Position numbers and translations under genes: made by a program. This document shows, one piece after another, positions 63,291 to 64,000 of a stretch of 64,000 nucleotides of DNA. The stretch lies in contig NZ_CANMOO010000002.1 of the NCBI RefSeq assembly GCF_947499585.1, positions 372,001 to 436,000 on the forward strand, written 5' to 3'. This stretch comes from an uncultured Allomuricauda sp. Its GTDB lineage: Bacteria; Bacteroidota; Bacteroidia; Flavobacteriales; Flavobacteriaceae. The notes under the pieces were generated by a model. The model saw nothing but the letters and a program-made list of their open reading frames with translations, was not told the DNA's origin and ran no database searches. The stretch's first letter is position 1. Each line of letters begins with the position of its first letter.

Positions 63291-63421
63291 TGCTAACAAT
63301 GGCTATAATTCATTGTGGTTTTGTGCCACACCAAAATAAAAGTATTAATCAATGGCTGATTTCTCCTCGGAATAATCCTGCGGATGATTCCACAACGAAA
63401 TCATAGCCGAGACCGTTAGCA
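63291..63421 (+). repeat. attC-like site of cassette 2
   Basis: A 131-base imperfect inverted repeat. Outer boxes TGCTAAC and GTTAGCA are exact complements. Inner arms GGCTATAATTCATTGTGG and CCACAACGAAATCATAGCC pair over 16 positions with two mismatches and one bulged base. The same GGCTAT/ATAGCC arms occur in the cassette 1 site. The length is within the known attC range of roughly 55-145 bases, and spacers next to the outer boxes are 3 and about 6 bases. A further inverted region fills the loop. Confidence 0.68.
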
Positions 63422-63440
63422 TCAATAAAAAAATCACCTA

Positions 63441-64000
63441 ATGAGAATAGGATATATATGGTATGAAGAATCTGAAAAAGAGCTGTTGGAGAATATTTTT
63501 CATTCTGAATGTATTGAATGGACCTTAGATTCAATTCATGAGCAGAGTATTTGTACTCTAAATGGAGTATTCAACTTATTGAAATCTGATTATGATTTAA
63601 TCTTAGTACACTTATCTTTAAGATTCTGCTTGGCTCTTAAAATGGCTGAACTAGCTCATCAAGGGAATATAAAAACAAAAGTTATACTTTTTAGCAGAAC
63701 CATTTCTGATGATAGCGCTATTGAGAAACTTTTTGATGGACATATACGACCCGATAGAGATTTATTGAATTTTAAAAAAATAATCATAAATATATTTGAG
63801 ACAGAGAGAAAGCAAATTCCCTATCAATCTGACTTAGAGAAATACATTCTTCAAATTTTTAATTCTTCGGATACTTTAAAATCGGGCTATCTTGAAAAAT
63901 TCAAAATTAGACATAAACGTATCTATTCAATTGAAGACTATAATAGGTCAATAAAGGCAAGTAATAAGCCTAGTTGGGGTGAAAATTCTAGCTCACAGGA
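63441..64000 (+). CDS. partial unrecognised protein of cassette 3, receiver-like N-terminus
   Basis: An ORF open to the window end, of which 186 codons are visible, starting 20 bases after the preceding core box. The N-terminal 110 residues look like a receiver (CheY-like) fold: MRIGYIWYEESEKELLENIF as the first strand and helix, DYDLILVHLSLRFCLALKMA as the third strand and helix, and KTKVILFSRTISD as the fourth strand. The phosphoacceptor Asp position reads VHL, so phosphorylation is unlikely. The next part is helical and charged. No family was recognised. The gene opens the third cassette; the rest lies outside the window. Confidence 0.6.
   Translation, partial: MRIGYIWYEESEKELLENIFHSECIEWTLDSIHEQSICTLNGVFNLLKSDYDLILVHLSLRFCLALKMAELAHQGNIKTKVILFSRTISDDSAIEKLFDGHIRPDRDLLNFKKIIINIFETERKQIPYQSDLEKYILQIFNSSDTLKSGYLEKFKIRHKRIYSIEDYNRSIKASNKPSWGENSSSQ

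Larger units (their letters stand above)
61155..64000 (+). mobile_element. putative integron-type gene-cassette array (CALIN-like), truncated by the window
   Basis: Three same-strand ORFs are separated by attC-like inverted repeats. Cassette 1 (61155-62232) opens with TTGGGT and its inverse core at 62166 is ACCCAAC, the complement of its own start, not of the adjacent box. Cassette 2 (62233-63415) opens with TTAGCA and has the matching TGCTAAC at 63291. Cassette 3 starts at 63416 and runs out of the window. Cassette genes are sense-oriented and have short leaders. No integron integrase (tyrosine recombinase) gene is seen in the window. The boundaries are inferred from the core boxes, and the element is not proven mobile. 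Confidence 0.65.

Noticed and set aside
63185..63406. Plus-strand ORF over the end of abiH and the attC-like site
   Set aside because: It is out of frame with AbiH, crosses the repeat and has no recognisable pattern.
62166..63421. Reading the inverted repeats as terminators, MITEs or REP elements
   Set aside because: The stems are long, imperfect and lack T-runs, and the outer boxes match the start of the same unit rather than each other. MITE termini would be identical at both ends of one element, which is not the case for the ACCCAAC/GTTAGCA site. A MITE origin is not fully excluded.

Overview
The window is AT-rich chromosomal DNA from a member of the Bacteroidota, almost certainly a marine-type Flavobacteriaceae. 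The evidence is the gliding genes gldD and gldE in a mutY-ssb-gldE-gldD order, four TonB-dependent receptors, Bacteroidota-type -7 elements (TAnnTTTG) with no Shine-Dalgarno signals, a DUF4270 lipoprotein beside a short glycogen-synthase-like gene and glmS, an atpD-atpC pair apart from the other ATP synthase genes, and a C-terminally extended L21. The genus cannot be fixed from the sequence.

Layout. 1-5.7 kb: the tail of an SDR enzyme, a LytS/LytTR two-component pair divergent from a TonB receptor, and a DinB-like DUF1569 protein. 5.7-10.7 kb: a PLP-dependent D-amino-acid enzyme convergent with a beta-propeller phytase lipoprotein and its TonB receptor, which look like a phytate-scavenging pair. 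10.8-16.8 kb: L27/L21, a DUF4199 membrane protein, an active plus inactive M16 peptidase pair and a DMT exporter. 16.8-19.5 kb: a Met/His/Cys-rich envelope cluster that may handle copper. 19.5-26 kb: gldD/gldE/ssb/mutY facing HU, a 29-residue basic protein, RNase G and RecX. 26-34.3 kb: biotin synthesis (bioB, a condensing enzyme, bioA, bioD, a DUF2007 protein, bioF) interrupted by an opposite-strand glycosyltransferase. 34.3-46.8 kb: M61 peptidase, GNAT, atpC/atpD, a TonB receptor, glmS, DUF4270 and GT5. 46.9-53.9 kb: panC/panD, a flippase-like membrane protein, an esterase-fold protein lacking its serine, radA and a PQQ dehydrogenase fused to cytochrome c. 54-61 kb: aldo/keto reductase, xth, a small barrel protein, cysteine hydrolase, exported Gfo/Idh/MocA protein, TonB receptor and Asp/Glu racemase.

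The most unusual part is the right end, from 61.15 kb on. Three same-strand genes (an unrecognised 325-residue protein, an AbiH-type phage-defence protein and a partial unrecognised protein) are separated by two attC-like imperfect inverted repeats. Each of the two complete units ends with an inverse core box that is the exact complement of the box at its own start: GTTGGGT with ACCCAAC, and GTTAGCA with TGCTAAC. That is the signature of integron gene cassettes. No integrase gene is present in the window, so this may be an integrase-less (CALIN-like) array, or its integrase lies elsewhere.

No tRNA, rRNA, CRISPR array or insertion sequence was seen. No intergenic stretch exceeds 300 bases.
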